Below are positions 1 to 4,547 of a DNA stretch of 7,411 nucleotides, piece by piece. A program made the position numbers and the translations under genes. The DNA comes from JBBSZK01 sp964354995 (lineage in GTDB: Archaea; Nanobdellota; Nanobdellia; Pacearchaeales; GW2011-AR1), in NCBI GenBank assembly GCA_964354995.1, contig CAYHBQ010000029.1, positions 1 through 7,411 of the forward strand, written 5' to 3'. The notes under the pieces were generated by a model. That model saw nothing but the letters and a program-made list of their open reading frames with translations, did no database searches and was not told the DNA's origin. Position 1 is the first letter of the stretch. The number at the start of each line of letters is the position of its first letter.

Positions 1-513
1 CACAATCGTCCGCGGTTCAGGAAGACCATTGCTCGCGTGGAACGTAACAATAATATTTCCCTTGGGGTCGAGGTCGTGTGCGCGCTCGATAGCAGAAACC
101 ATTTCTCGCTCAGCTTGGATACGTTGCTGAGGGTCCCACCCTCCTCGACCGATGCCCGTTGGTTCTACTAGCGGACCATGAAACGTAAGTTCAACATTTG
201 CAAGTTTTTTGAGGCGATTAATTTCCTTGAAATGTTGTTTAGGAATGTTATCCATAAGGCCGAGCGCGCCTTCTCCTTGGCCTCCGATGTTGACGCCCGA
301 TACTTCGATATTGCGCAGACCAGTGCTTATTTTTTTCGATACAGCGTCAATTTGGTTTGCCGTTTGGGGGTTAGAAGGTGCGGAGAATACCCCTGCACGA
401 ACTGACGTGCCTGTCAAGTACGGAGAATTTGAATCTCTGTCGAATTGATACTTCGGCTCAAGCGTATATTGTGCGCCTTCATAGATTGTCGGAGGAAGAG
501 AATAATCACCCAT
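1..513 (-). CDS. Xylose isomerase-like / AP endonuclease 2-like TIM-barrel protein, N-terminal 171 residues (3' end outside window)
   Basis: The reading frame is open from the ATG at 513 to the window edge, giving 171 residues without a stop; the C-terminal part is missing. Residues 1-50 form a polar N-terminal region. From about residue 64 the pattern fits a TIM barrel of the xylose isomerase/AP endonuclease 2 type: strand 1 in GLRNIEVSG with Glu70, then LTFHGP with His112, a helix rich in charged residues (about 128-147), and IIVTFHAS with His159. In that superfamily, His and Glu at strand ends bind metal; that these do so here is inference. The substrate cannot be told. The start is supported by a TATA box at 533-541, so the message is probably leaderless. 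I associate this N-terminal style with large uncharacterised DPANN proteins, but that is memory, not a search. An enzyme role (sugar or DNA) is open. Confidence 0.72.
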   Translation of the reverse strand, partial: MGDYSLPPTIYEGAQYTLEPKYQFDRDSNSPYLTGTSVRAGVFSAPSNPQTANQIDAVSKKISTGLRNIEVSGVNIGGQGEGALGLMDNIPKQHFKEINRLKKLANVELTFHGPLVEPTGIGRGGWDPQQRIQAEREMVSAIERAHDLDPKGNIIVTFHASNGLPEPRTIV

Positions 514-523
514 AGGTGATTAT
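502..523. promoter_or_regulatory. Perfect 9-bp inverted repeat with 4-base loop centred on a start codon
   Basis: ATAATCACC (502-510) and GGTGATTAT (515-523) are exact reverse complements separated by four bases. On the minus strand the loop reads TATG and contains the start codon of the TIM-barrel gene. The TATA box at 533-541 predicts transcription to begin inside this element. It could be an operator dyad at the initiation site, or an RNA hairpin that displays the AUG if the transcript starts a few bases upstream. The right half also encodes residues 2-4 (Gly-Asp-Tyr), so protein constraint may explain part of it. Confidence 0.5.
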
Positions 524-532
524 GAATGAGCG

Positions 533-541
533 TTTATTTAA
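533..541 (-). promoter_or_regulatory. TATA box of the TIM-barrel gene
   Basis: The minus strand reads TTAAATAAA, lying about 20-28 bases ahead of the ATG at 513. This is the spacing expected for an archaeal TATA box driving a leaderless or nearly leaderless transcript. It lies directly downstream of the stop codon of the preceding gene (544-546), so the gene has its own promoter although it follows in the same direction. Confidence 0.6.
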
Positions 542-543
542 GG

Positions 544-1125
544 CTATCGTCGAACTCGTCGTGGCTTGTTGGCGTCTTGGAGGTTTTCTTCACGGTACAT
601 GTCATATCTTCTGTCTAGGGCATCATCTTGCCCTGTGGGGCGCAAGGTGAACGGGTCTTGCTGCATGGGCGGGCCGACAAACCGTTCTTGAGACCTCGTA
701 CTTGGGCCTTGACGTTGACCTAAGGTGATGGCAGGTGACGCAATACGTGTATGAGTGGCAAGCCGGTCATCTGCCTTAGCTTCACCATGCATTACCGTAT
801 ATCGTGCCGTGCTACTTTGCGCAGACATCGCCGTATACCGTTCCGCATCGGTGCGCGTCGTATATCCCGTGGGGCGGGCCGATTCAACTTCTCGAGCGCG
901 TGGTTCGACAGGGCGTTCGGAAGAAGTTGAAGTAGGCGCAGGTAACGTTCGCAGTGTGGGGGTTGACGCATGGGATGCGATAAACGACGTTTCTCTTTCT
1001 GATTCGAGTGTTTCAACTTCGGCGTCGAGACTTTCGGAAGACTCTTTTTTTGGCTCAACAATTTTTATAGGGGACTTGATTTCGGTAATTTTCGGAGGAA
1101 GGCCCCTCGCACTCTTTTTTGCCAT
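544..1125 (-). CDS. Predicted disordered Arg/Ser/Thr/Pro-rich protein of unknown function
   Basis: The product is 193 residues from the ATG at 1125. A TTG at 1143 would add six residues, but the ATG is preferred because a TATA-like element (1145-1151) lies about 20-26 bases ahead of it. Most of the chain lacks hydrophobic core patterns and is rich in Ser, Thr, Arg, Glu and Pro, so it is probably unstructured. There is no signal peptide or membrane segment. The N-terminus is basic (MAKKSARG). The C-terminus has a charged, possibly helical segment (LDRRYDMYREENL) and ends in the basic run RRVRR. A short motif is repeated 12 residues apart (ERYTAM and ARYTVM). Base composition is unusually GC-rich locally, for example around 841-900. 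I do not recognise a family. A nucleic-acid- or partner-binding role would be a guess from charge alone. That it is a real gene rests on its own promoter and a long open frame. Confidence 0.65.
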   Translation of the reverse strand: MAKKSARGLPPKITEIKSPIKIVEPKKESSESLDAEVETLESERETSFIASHASTPTLRTLPAPTSTSSERPVEPRAREVESARPTGYTTRTDAERYTAMSAQSSTARYTVMHGEAKADDRLATHTRIASPAITLGQRQGPSTRSQERFVGPPMQQDPFTLRPTGQDDALDRRYDMYREENLQDANKPRRVRR

Positions 1126-1144
1126 AGACTTAGAGATTGTCAAA

Positions 1145-1151
1145 GTATAAG
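1145..1151 (-). promoter_or_regulatory. Weak TATA box of the disordered-protein gene
   Basis: The minus strand reads CTTATAC, centred about 23 bases ahead of the ATG at 1125. It is a poorer match than the other TATA boxes in the window, but its position favours the ATG at 1125 over the TTG at 1143 as the start. Confidence 0.4.
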
Positions 1152-1210
1152 ACCATTTCGTTTGGCTTATTACCAGCTTTTTCTGAGGGCTCTAACGTGT
1201 GGATGTTTTT

Positions 1211-1492
1211 TCATTTTTTAGGCTTCCATTTGTAGATAGTATCGTGATGATCAAAATAATAAAGAACAACGGTTTTGCGAACATGGTCGATTTTGAATAT
1301 TAGAACAAAATGTGTGTCGATATGTACCCGATTGAATCCTTGTAAAGGTGAATGAAGAAATTTATAGACGTGTCGTGGACTGGTGCGCATTTCATGCACC
1401 TTTTTGTTAATCATTTCCAACTGACGAGGATTTTTCCGTGCAAGCTTCTCAAGAATTTTATCTAGTTCTTCCTTAATTTCAAGCTCGTACAT
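1211..1492 (-). CDS. RelE/ParE-like toxin of a type II toxin-antitoxin pair
   Basis: The 93-residue basic protein has the size and layout of the RelE/ParE fold: two N-terminal helices (about 5-37, with many Lys/Glu), then a beta sheet in which FNRVHIDTHFVLIFKI (53-68) matches the usual 'conserved Arg, then strand-turn-strand' core, followed by VVLYYFDHHDTIYKW (75-89) with a His-Asp-Tyr cluster near the end, as in archaeal members. In this family the toxin is usually an mRNA-cleaving ribosome-dependent RNase, or, in ParE members, a gyrase poison; which applies here cannot be decided. The start lies 4 bases after the antitoxin stop codon, so the two are co-transcribed and probably translationally coupled. 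Possible active-site residues are Arg55, His82/His83 and Tyr87 (inference). Composition is AT-rich compared with neighbours, consistent with acquisition by transfer. Confidence 0.85.
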   Translation of the reverse strand: MYELEIKEELDKILEKLARKNPRQLEMINKKVHEMRTSPRHVYKFLHSPLQGFNRVHIDTHFVLIFKIDHVRKTVVLYYFDHHDTIYKWKPKK

Positions 1493-1496
1493 AGCA

Positions 1497-1730
1497 CTAT
1501 CTTGTATAATGATTCAATAAATCGCCTTTAATTTTAATAGTTTTCTGTTTCTCTATACCTCGCATTTTAGCAATGAATTCGGGTCGCAATTCAGGTTCGT
1601 CTTCTTCTTCAATATATTTGTTCACTACAAACTCTATGGCCTGTGCTTTATCTTGTAAGCCATACTTAGCTTTCACTATATTTAACACGCGATTGGTGTT
1701 TTCATCGATTTCTATAAGGGCCTTTACCAT
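1497..1730 (-). CDS. Ribbon-helix-helix antitoxin (DUF2683-like)
   Basis: This is a 77-residue partner of the toxin that follows it. The first 40 residues fit a ribbon-helix-helix DNA-binding domain: a short strand (VKALIEID, 2-9), helix 1 (about 10-22), the turn around YGLQDK (23-28), and helix 2 (about 29-41, AQAIEFVVNKY). An acidic linker (EEEDEPEL) leads to a C-terminal charged segment (about 49-77, EFIAKMRGIEKQK) of the kind that wraps around and blocks RelE-type toxins. The antitoxin-first gene order is typical. The promoter just upstream carries a 20-bp tandem repeat, so autorepression by the antitoxin or the complex is likely. A hand count over 1441-1740 gives about 34% G+C, against about 48% over 3001-3300. 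Confidence 0.85.
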   Translation of the reverse strand: MVKALIEIDENTNRVLNIVKAKYGLQDKAQAIEFVVNKYIEEEDEPELRPEFIAKMRGIEKQKTIKIKGDLLNHYTR

Positions 1731-1770
1731 CTTAGTTTAGGTTATTTTGACTTAGTTAAGCTTATTTATA
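1731..1770. repeat. 20-bp tandem direct repeat, candidate autoregulatory operator of the toxin-antitoxin pair
   Basis: The block at 1731-1750 and the block at 1751-1770 match at 16 of 20 positions; both begin CTTAGTT and share AG and TTATTT in the same register. The second copy includes CTTAGTTAAG, an imperfect palindrome, and runs into the TATA box. The first copy abuts the antitoxin start codon. A 20-bp period equals two helical turns, which suits side-by-side binding of ribbon-helix-helix dimers. Binding itself is inferred. Confidence 0.6.
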
Positions 1771-1772
1771 AA
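1761..1772 (-). promoter_or_regulatory. TATA box of the toxin-antitoxin operon
   Basis: The minus strand reads TTTATAAATAAG, a strong archaeal TATA box lying about 31-42 bases ahead of the antitoxin ATG. It predicts a short 5' leader of roughly ten bases, unlike the leaderless spacing of neighbouring genes. It overlaps the second copy of the direct repeat, so repressor binding would block TATA-binding protein. Confidence 0.65.
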
Positions 1773-1879
1773 GGTTTTGTTTTTAGGGTTTGCGGATATC
1801 TACTATCAGCAACAAATTTGTAGCCATCGTGAACCGAACCCACATCTCCGCGTTTTTGCTGTTCGGTATTTGCCGTTAC
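1766..1879 (-). other. Protein-like open frame after the stop of the 524-residue gene, shifted by one base
   Basis: The 524-residue gene stops at 1876-1878. In the frame shifted back by one base, 37 sense codons run from 1879 to a TAA at 1766-1768. The translation (including GDVGSVHDGYKFVADSRYP) has a protein-like composition. The same frame is open slightly further upstream, to a TGA overlapping the gene. There is no good start codon or promoter, so it is not called as a gene. It could be an eroded or frameshifted C-terminal tail, a gene remnant, or chance. Otherwise the stretch 1773-1875 holds nothing I recognise. Confidence 0.25.
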
Positions 1880-3450
1880 CACGTAGGCATCATGTGTGCT
1901 TTCTTGTAGGTTTCAAATACCGTTTTACACTTGTCACGCGCATCGATAGCGGCTTGTGAACGCACTATTTTTTCATAGGTGCTATCTGGAGTAAGTTCAA
2001 TTTTCTTTTTTCCATCCTTGTCTTTCTTTTCTTCTTTTTTCTCTTTCTTTGAGCCAAACCATGAAAACATGACTGAAAAAGGATTGATGTCTTCAGAATC
2101 GTCTGATTTGTTTTCTTTCTTTTCTTCCTTTTTTGGGTTGAGAAAATCTTCGATGTCTTTTTCTATTTGGGCTAAACTATCTGTTGTTGCGCCTTCGATG
2201 AGCCCTAGGGTGTCTCTGAAGTTGTCGCGAGAGATTTCATCTTTTAACACAGTAAGCTCATCGTCGGTAAGCGCACAGGAAAAGAATGACGCTTCGGTGC
2301 GTCCTCCGAAGGTAAATCCCTGTTGCCCCGAGCGTTGGGGAATTCCTCTAAACCTGAAATCGACAAGCACACAGGCGTTGTAACCCTTTTTTGTAACCGT
2401 CTTAAAGAAGTTAGGCAAGTCTCCTGTTGCAACGTCGTCCGCGGGATCGTATCCTGCTTGTGCGATAACGGATAATTCGAGGAGCAACGTGTTGAATGCA
2501 GTCACGAGTGCGGCGGTTTCAGTCGCGTTTTGTTCTAACTTTTGAGCGGCCTGTAAATACGGTTTCACCCAGCGCGCATAGAGTTTGAGGGCGCTGACTT
2601 GGCTTTGCAAATATTTGCGCTCGATTTCAAATCTTTTTTTTAGTTCAATTTCTGATACTTCGACCCACTTAAAAAATTCCGCGAGACGCTGTTGTAAGAT
2701 GCGGCGTACGCGCTCGTTTAAATCGAGACCACCGTCTTCGGGTTTTGTAAGGAGCGGTTTCAGTTCGGGGTCGTTTATTGCCATAAACCCATCAATCAAC
2801 GTGACGTAATCGTACTGTTGTGCCATTGCTTTTACCGACGTATTGCCTCGTTTTATGTCAACATTATCAAGCCATACTTGTTTGAGTGCAAGGAGGTACG
2901 CGATTTTTTCCGCGGGGTTTTTAGCATTCTTGTAACTGTCATAGGTTTCTATGCGCAGTTTAAACTCTTTAAGGTCATACAAAATGTTGAGCACTGATTT
3001 GAGCACCGTGTTAACGTTGCCTAAGATTTTGCTCGCCTCTTCTTGCATACGCGTCGCTTTCTGCCCCATCTCCGAAAAATGTCCTGACCCTGGGGCAGCA
3101 ACGAAGTTGTCCACAATCTTGTCTACTTTCCTAAAGGGACCATTAAGAAAATCGAGAATCCAAAAATAAATGGGTTCGAGACTTTCGCTGGGAGAATCGT
3201 ATACGAGTTTATGGAGCGCGAAGGGCGCTTTGTACCCTGAAGCCTTCATGGGGGTTAGTTTTGCCACATCGATATCGAAGGTTTCGTCAGGGGCAACTAA
3301 CTTTGCCGCTTTTGCGGCTGCAAGATATCCTTCTTCCTTAACAATCCTCTTGACTTCTTTACGTATTTCTTTTCCAGACGAAGGATCGCGCTCCATGCAA
3401 TATACATCGGGCACAATTGCTGCAATGAGTTTTTGAATATCTACGACCAT
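1876..3450 (-). CDS. Conserved-looking helical protein of unknown function, 524 residues
   Basis: The product has no signal peptide or membrane helix and is probably cytosolic. Residues 1-115 mix helices and loops (IVPDVYCMERDPSSGKEIRK at the start, then a hydrophobic stretch IYFWILDFLNGPF at about 94-106). Residues about 125-335 are long amphipathic helices likely to form coiled-coil or bundle structure, including FFKWVEVSEIELKKRFEIERKYL (259-281) and LKLYARWVKPYLQAAQKL (288-305). Residues about 345-415 look like an alpha/beta segment (CVLVDFRFRGIP, then FGGRTEASFFSCAL). Residues about 438-486 are a very Lys/Glu/Asp-rich insertion around a hydrophobic patch (INPFSVMFSWFG, 455-466). The tail ends MMPTW. 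I associate this type of protein with DPANN genomes but know no function. The start is supported by a TATA box at 3478-3488. It diverges from the coiled-coil gene at 3568, and both proteins begin MVVD. Confidence 0.8.
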   Translation of the reverse strand: MVVDIQKLIAAIVPDVYCMERDPSSGKEIRKEVKRIVKEEGYLAAAKAAKLVAPDETFDIDVAKLTPMKASGYKAPFALHKLVYDSPSESLEPIYFWILDFLNGPFRKVDKIVDNFVAAPGSGHFSEMGQKATRMQEEASKILGNVNTVLKSVLNILYDLKEFKLRIETYDSYKNAKNPAEKIAYLLALKQVWLDNVDIKRGNTSVKAMAQQYDYVTLIDGFMAINDPELKPLLTKPEDGGLDLNERVRRILQQRLAEFFKWVEVSEIELKKRFEIERKYLQSQVSALKLYARWVKPYLQAAQKLEQNATETAALVTAFNTLLLELSVIAQAGYDPADDVATGDLPNFFKTVTKKGYNACVLVDFRFRGIPQRSGQQGFTFGGRTEASFFSCALTDDELTVLKDEISRDNFRDTLGLIEGATTDSLAQIEKDIEDFLNPKKEEKKENKSDDSEDINPFSVMFSWFGSKKEKKEEKKDKDGKKKIELTPDSTYEKIVRSQAAIDARDKCKTVFETYKKAHMMPTW

Positions 3451-3477
3451 CTCTTTTATACGTTCACGACGAGAAAC

Positions 3478-3488
3478 GTTTATTTAAA
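3478..3488 (-). promoter_or_regulatory. TATA box of the 524-residue protein gene
   Basis: The minus strand reads TTTTAAATAAA, about 28-38 bases ahead of the ATG at 3450, predicting a 5' leader of only about 5-10 bases. The following bases (ACG) match those after the TATA box of the TIM-barrel gene. A second TATA-like string, GTATAAAAG, lies too close to the ATG to act as its promoter. Confidence 0.6.
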
Positions 3489-3538
3489 AGTTCCCTTTGA
3501 ACGGTTAAGCTCGATACATCAAACGTTATGAGAGCAGA

Positions 3539-3547
3539 TTTATATAG
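3539..3547 (+). promoter_or_regulatory. TATA box of the small coiled-coil protein gene
   Basis: TTTATATAG lies 21-29 bases ahead of the ATG at 3568, the leaderless spacing. With the opposing TATA box at 3478-3488 it makes a divergent promoter region of 117 bases in which each gene has its own element. Confidence 0.6.
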
Positions 3548-3567
3548 AAGGGTCTTTTGTTGAGTGA

Positions 3568-3948
3568 ATGGTGGTTGATGTGCTCGATTTGACGAGCCTA
3601 CAAAAGCGAGGGCTTCTCAAAATTCCCCGTGAAGAAGAATCGACTCCCGATGTGATCGACCTTACGCAAAAGACGTCAGCCACATCTAATGCACAGGTGC
3701 CTACGAGGAGCGCGACTTCTGATACGGCAAGCGCATTTGATTTTTTATCGGGATTCGCACAGTTGGGTGCACAGGGGTCTTCAGCACATACTCCTTCTGC
3801 GGAAACAACTCCTTCTGCGATTTCATCAAGTCATGGCGATGTGGTGGGGAAACTAGATACTATTCTCTCCAAGATTGAAGATACGATGTATAAGATAGAG
3901 ATATTGAGTGGTCGTGTGGCACAGATTGAATCTAGATTAGGACAGTAA
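3568..3948 (+). CDS. Small protein with disordered middle and C-terminal coiled coil, function unknown
   Basis: This 126-residue protein has three parts. Residues 1-20 are a short conserved-looking segment (VDVLDLTSLQKRGLLKIP). Residues 21-90 are Ser/Thr/Ala/Pro-rich and probably disordered, with one hydrophobic island (AFDFLSGFAQLG, 56-67) that could be a binding motif. Residues 91-126 form a coiled coil: positions 96, 99, 103, 106, 110, 113, 117, 120 and 124 follow an exact 3-4 spacing and are Leu, Ile or Val except Thr106. This predicts an oligomer or a helix that pairs with a partner. There is no signal peptide or membrane segment. It diverges from the 524-residue helical protein and converges on the next gene with 2 bases between the coding regions. 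A scaffold or adaptor role is possible but is inference; I recognise no named family. Confidence 0.75.
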   Translation: MVVDVLDLTSLQKRGLLKIPREEESTPDVIDLTQKTSATSNAQVPTRSATSDTASAFDFLSGFAQLGAQGSSAHTPSAETTPSAISSSHGDVVGKLDTILSKIEDTMYKIEILSGRVAQIESRLGQ

Positions 3949-3950
3949 TC

Positions 3951-4442
3951 TTAAAAGTGGTTTGCGAGGGCATGCGCGTCTCTTGGAGTTTGAGCGATTT
4001 CAAGGTCGAGAACGTGAAAATCAAGACTTTTCTTGAAAAAGAAGGTGGGACGAGTAACGGGTCTATTGATAAGATATCCTAACGTTGCACGCAATATCTG
4101 CTCTTCGCGCATATCGCGTACGTCTGGTTCAATACTCTCTCCCGGGCTTACGACTCGTAGTTGGCGTATTCCATAGGTATGAGTTACCTTCCCATGCGCA
4201 ATATCGATTACGTCTCGACCAATAACCAATTCTCCCTGCTCTTGGGGAAGCGCTTCAACCCCGTAATGATTATCGGAGTTTGCTAAAGCAGCATAGGCTA
4301 GATTTGCGCGTGCGACTCCCGTATCAAGCGCGCGTTGTACGTCTGAGTTCACACTTGCTCCCGAGATACGGGCGCGTTCAATAGGATTGTTGATTTCTAT
4401 AACGGGTTGTCGGAAATTATAATCCCATACTTTAGTGACCAT
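3951..4442 (-). CDS. Uncharacterised 163-residue protein
   Basis: The frame runs from the ATG at 4442, with a TATA box 22-29 bases upstream, to a stop 2 bases from the end of the convergent gene. No signal peptide, membrane helix, zinc motif or nucleotide-binding loop is visible. The sequence alternates short strands and helices: VWDYNF and PVIEIN near the start, a helix at about 34-54 (rich in Ala), strands around ELVIGRDVIDIAHGKVTHTYGIRQLRVV (71-98), a helix at about 111-123, and a strand pair TFFFKKSLDFHVLDLEIA (133-150). It ends in a His/Ala-rich tail. This suggests a small folded alpha/beta domain rather than disorder. I do not recognise the family. It diverges from gltX, but a functional link is not implied because each gene has its own promoter. 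Confidence 0.7.
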   Translation of the reverse strand: MVTKVWDYNFRQPVIEINNPIERARISGASVNSDVQRALDTGVARANLAYAALANSDNHYGVEALPQEQGELVIGRDVIDIAHGKVTHTYGIRQLRVVSPGESIEPDVRDMREEQILRATLGYLINRPVTRPTFFFKKSLDFHVLDLEIAQTPRDAHALANHF

Positions 4443-4463
4443 TCTCGTCTCCGCGCATAACCC

Positions 4464-4471
4464 TATTTAAA
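4464..4471 (-). promoter_or_regulatory. TATA box of the 163-residue protein gene
   Basis: The minus strand reads TTTAAATA, 22-29 bases ahead of the ATG at 4442, consistent with a leaderless message. Confidence 0.6.
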
Positions 4472-4518
4472 CGTATTGGGAGTGGAGAGTGTGGCGTTTA
4501 AAAGTAGTCATATCAACT

Positions 4519-4527
4519 TTTAAATAA
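4519..4527 (+). promoter_or_regulatory. TATA box of gltX
   Basis: TTTAAATAA lies about 21-29 bases ahead of the ATG at 4548 (position good to one or two bases). No Shine-Dalgarno-like sequence lies between it and the start, so a leaderless message is likely. Confidence 0.6.
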
Positions 4528-4547
4528 GACCTTTCTTTGAGTAGATT

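Noticed and set aside
792..1061. An 89-codon minus-strand frame inside the disordered-protein gene
   Set aside because: It overlaps in another frame, has no promoter or start signal of its own, and its Arg/Leu/Pro-rich content looks like an out-of-frame reading.
1126..1143. A TTG at 1143 as the start of the disordered-protein gene
   Set aside because: The TATA-like element at 1145-1151 would be adjacent to it; the ATG at 1125 fits the leaderless spacing seen in the rest of the window.
755..1150. A 131-codon open frame on the plus strand opposite the disordered-protein gene
   Set aside because: It lies antisense to a gene with a better promoter, has no TATA box at the right spacing, and its openness is explained by the skewed composition of the opposite strand.
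1815..1845. A GGTTCGGTTC string on the minus strand resembling a tRNA T-arm
   Set aside because: The flanking bases do not pair into a five-base-pair stem and no acceptor, D or anticodon arm can be built around it.
1979..2383. A 134-codon plus-strand frame rich in Ser and Phe
   Set aside because: It is the antisense shadow of the Lys/Glu-rich end of the 524-residue protein; runs of Phe and Ser mirror Lys and Glu codons.
3521..3528. Two AAACGTT strings (about 3474 and 3521) as paired operator sites in the divergent promoter
   Set aside because: Short, AT-rich, 47 bases apart and without extended similarity around them.
4501..4525. Inverted arms AAAAGT and ACTTTT upstream of gltX
   Set aside because: Only six base pairs of AT-rich sequence overlapping the TATA box; expected by chance in such sequence.
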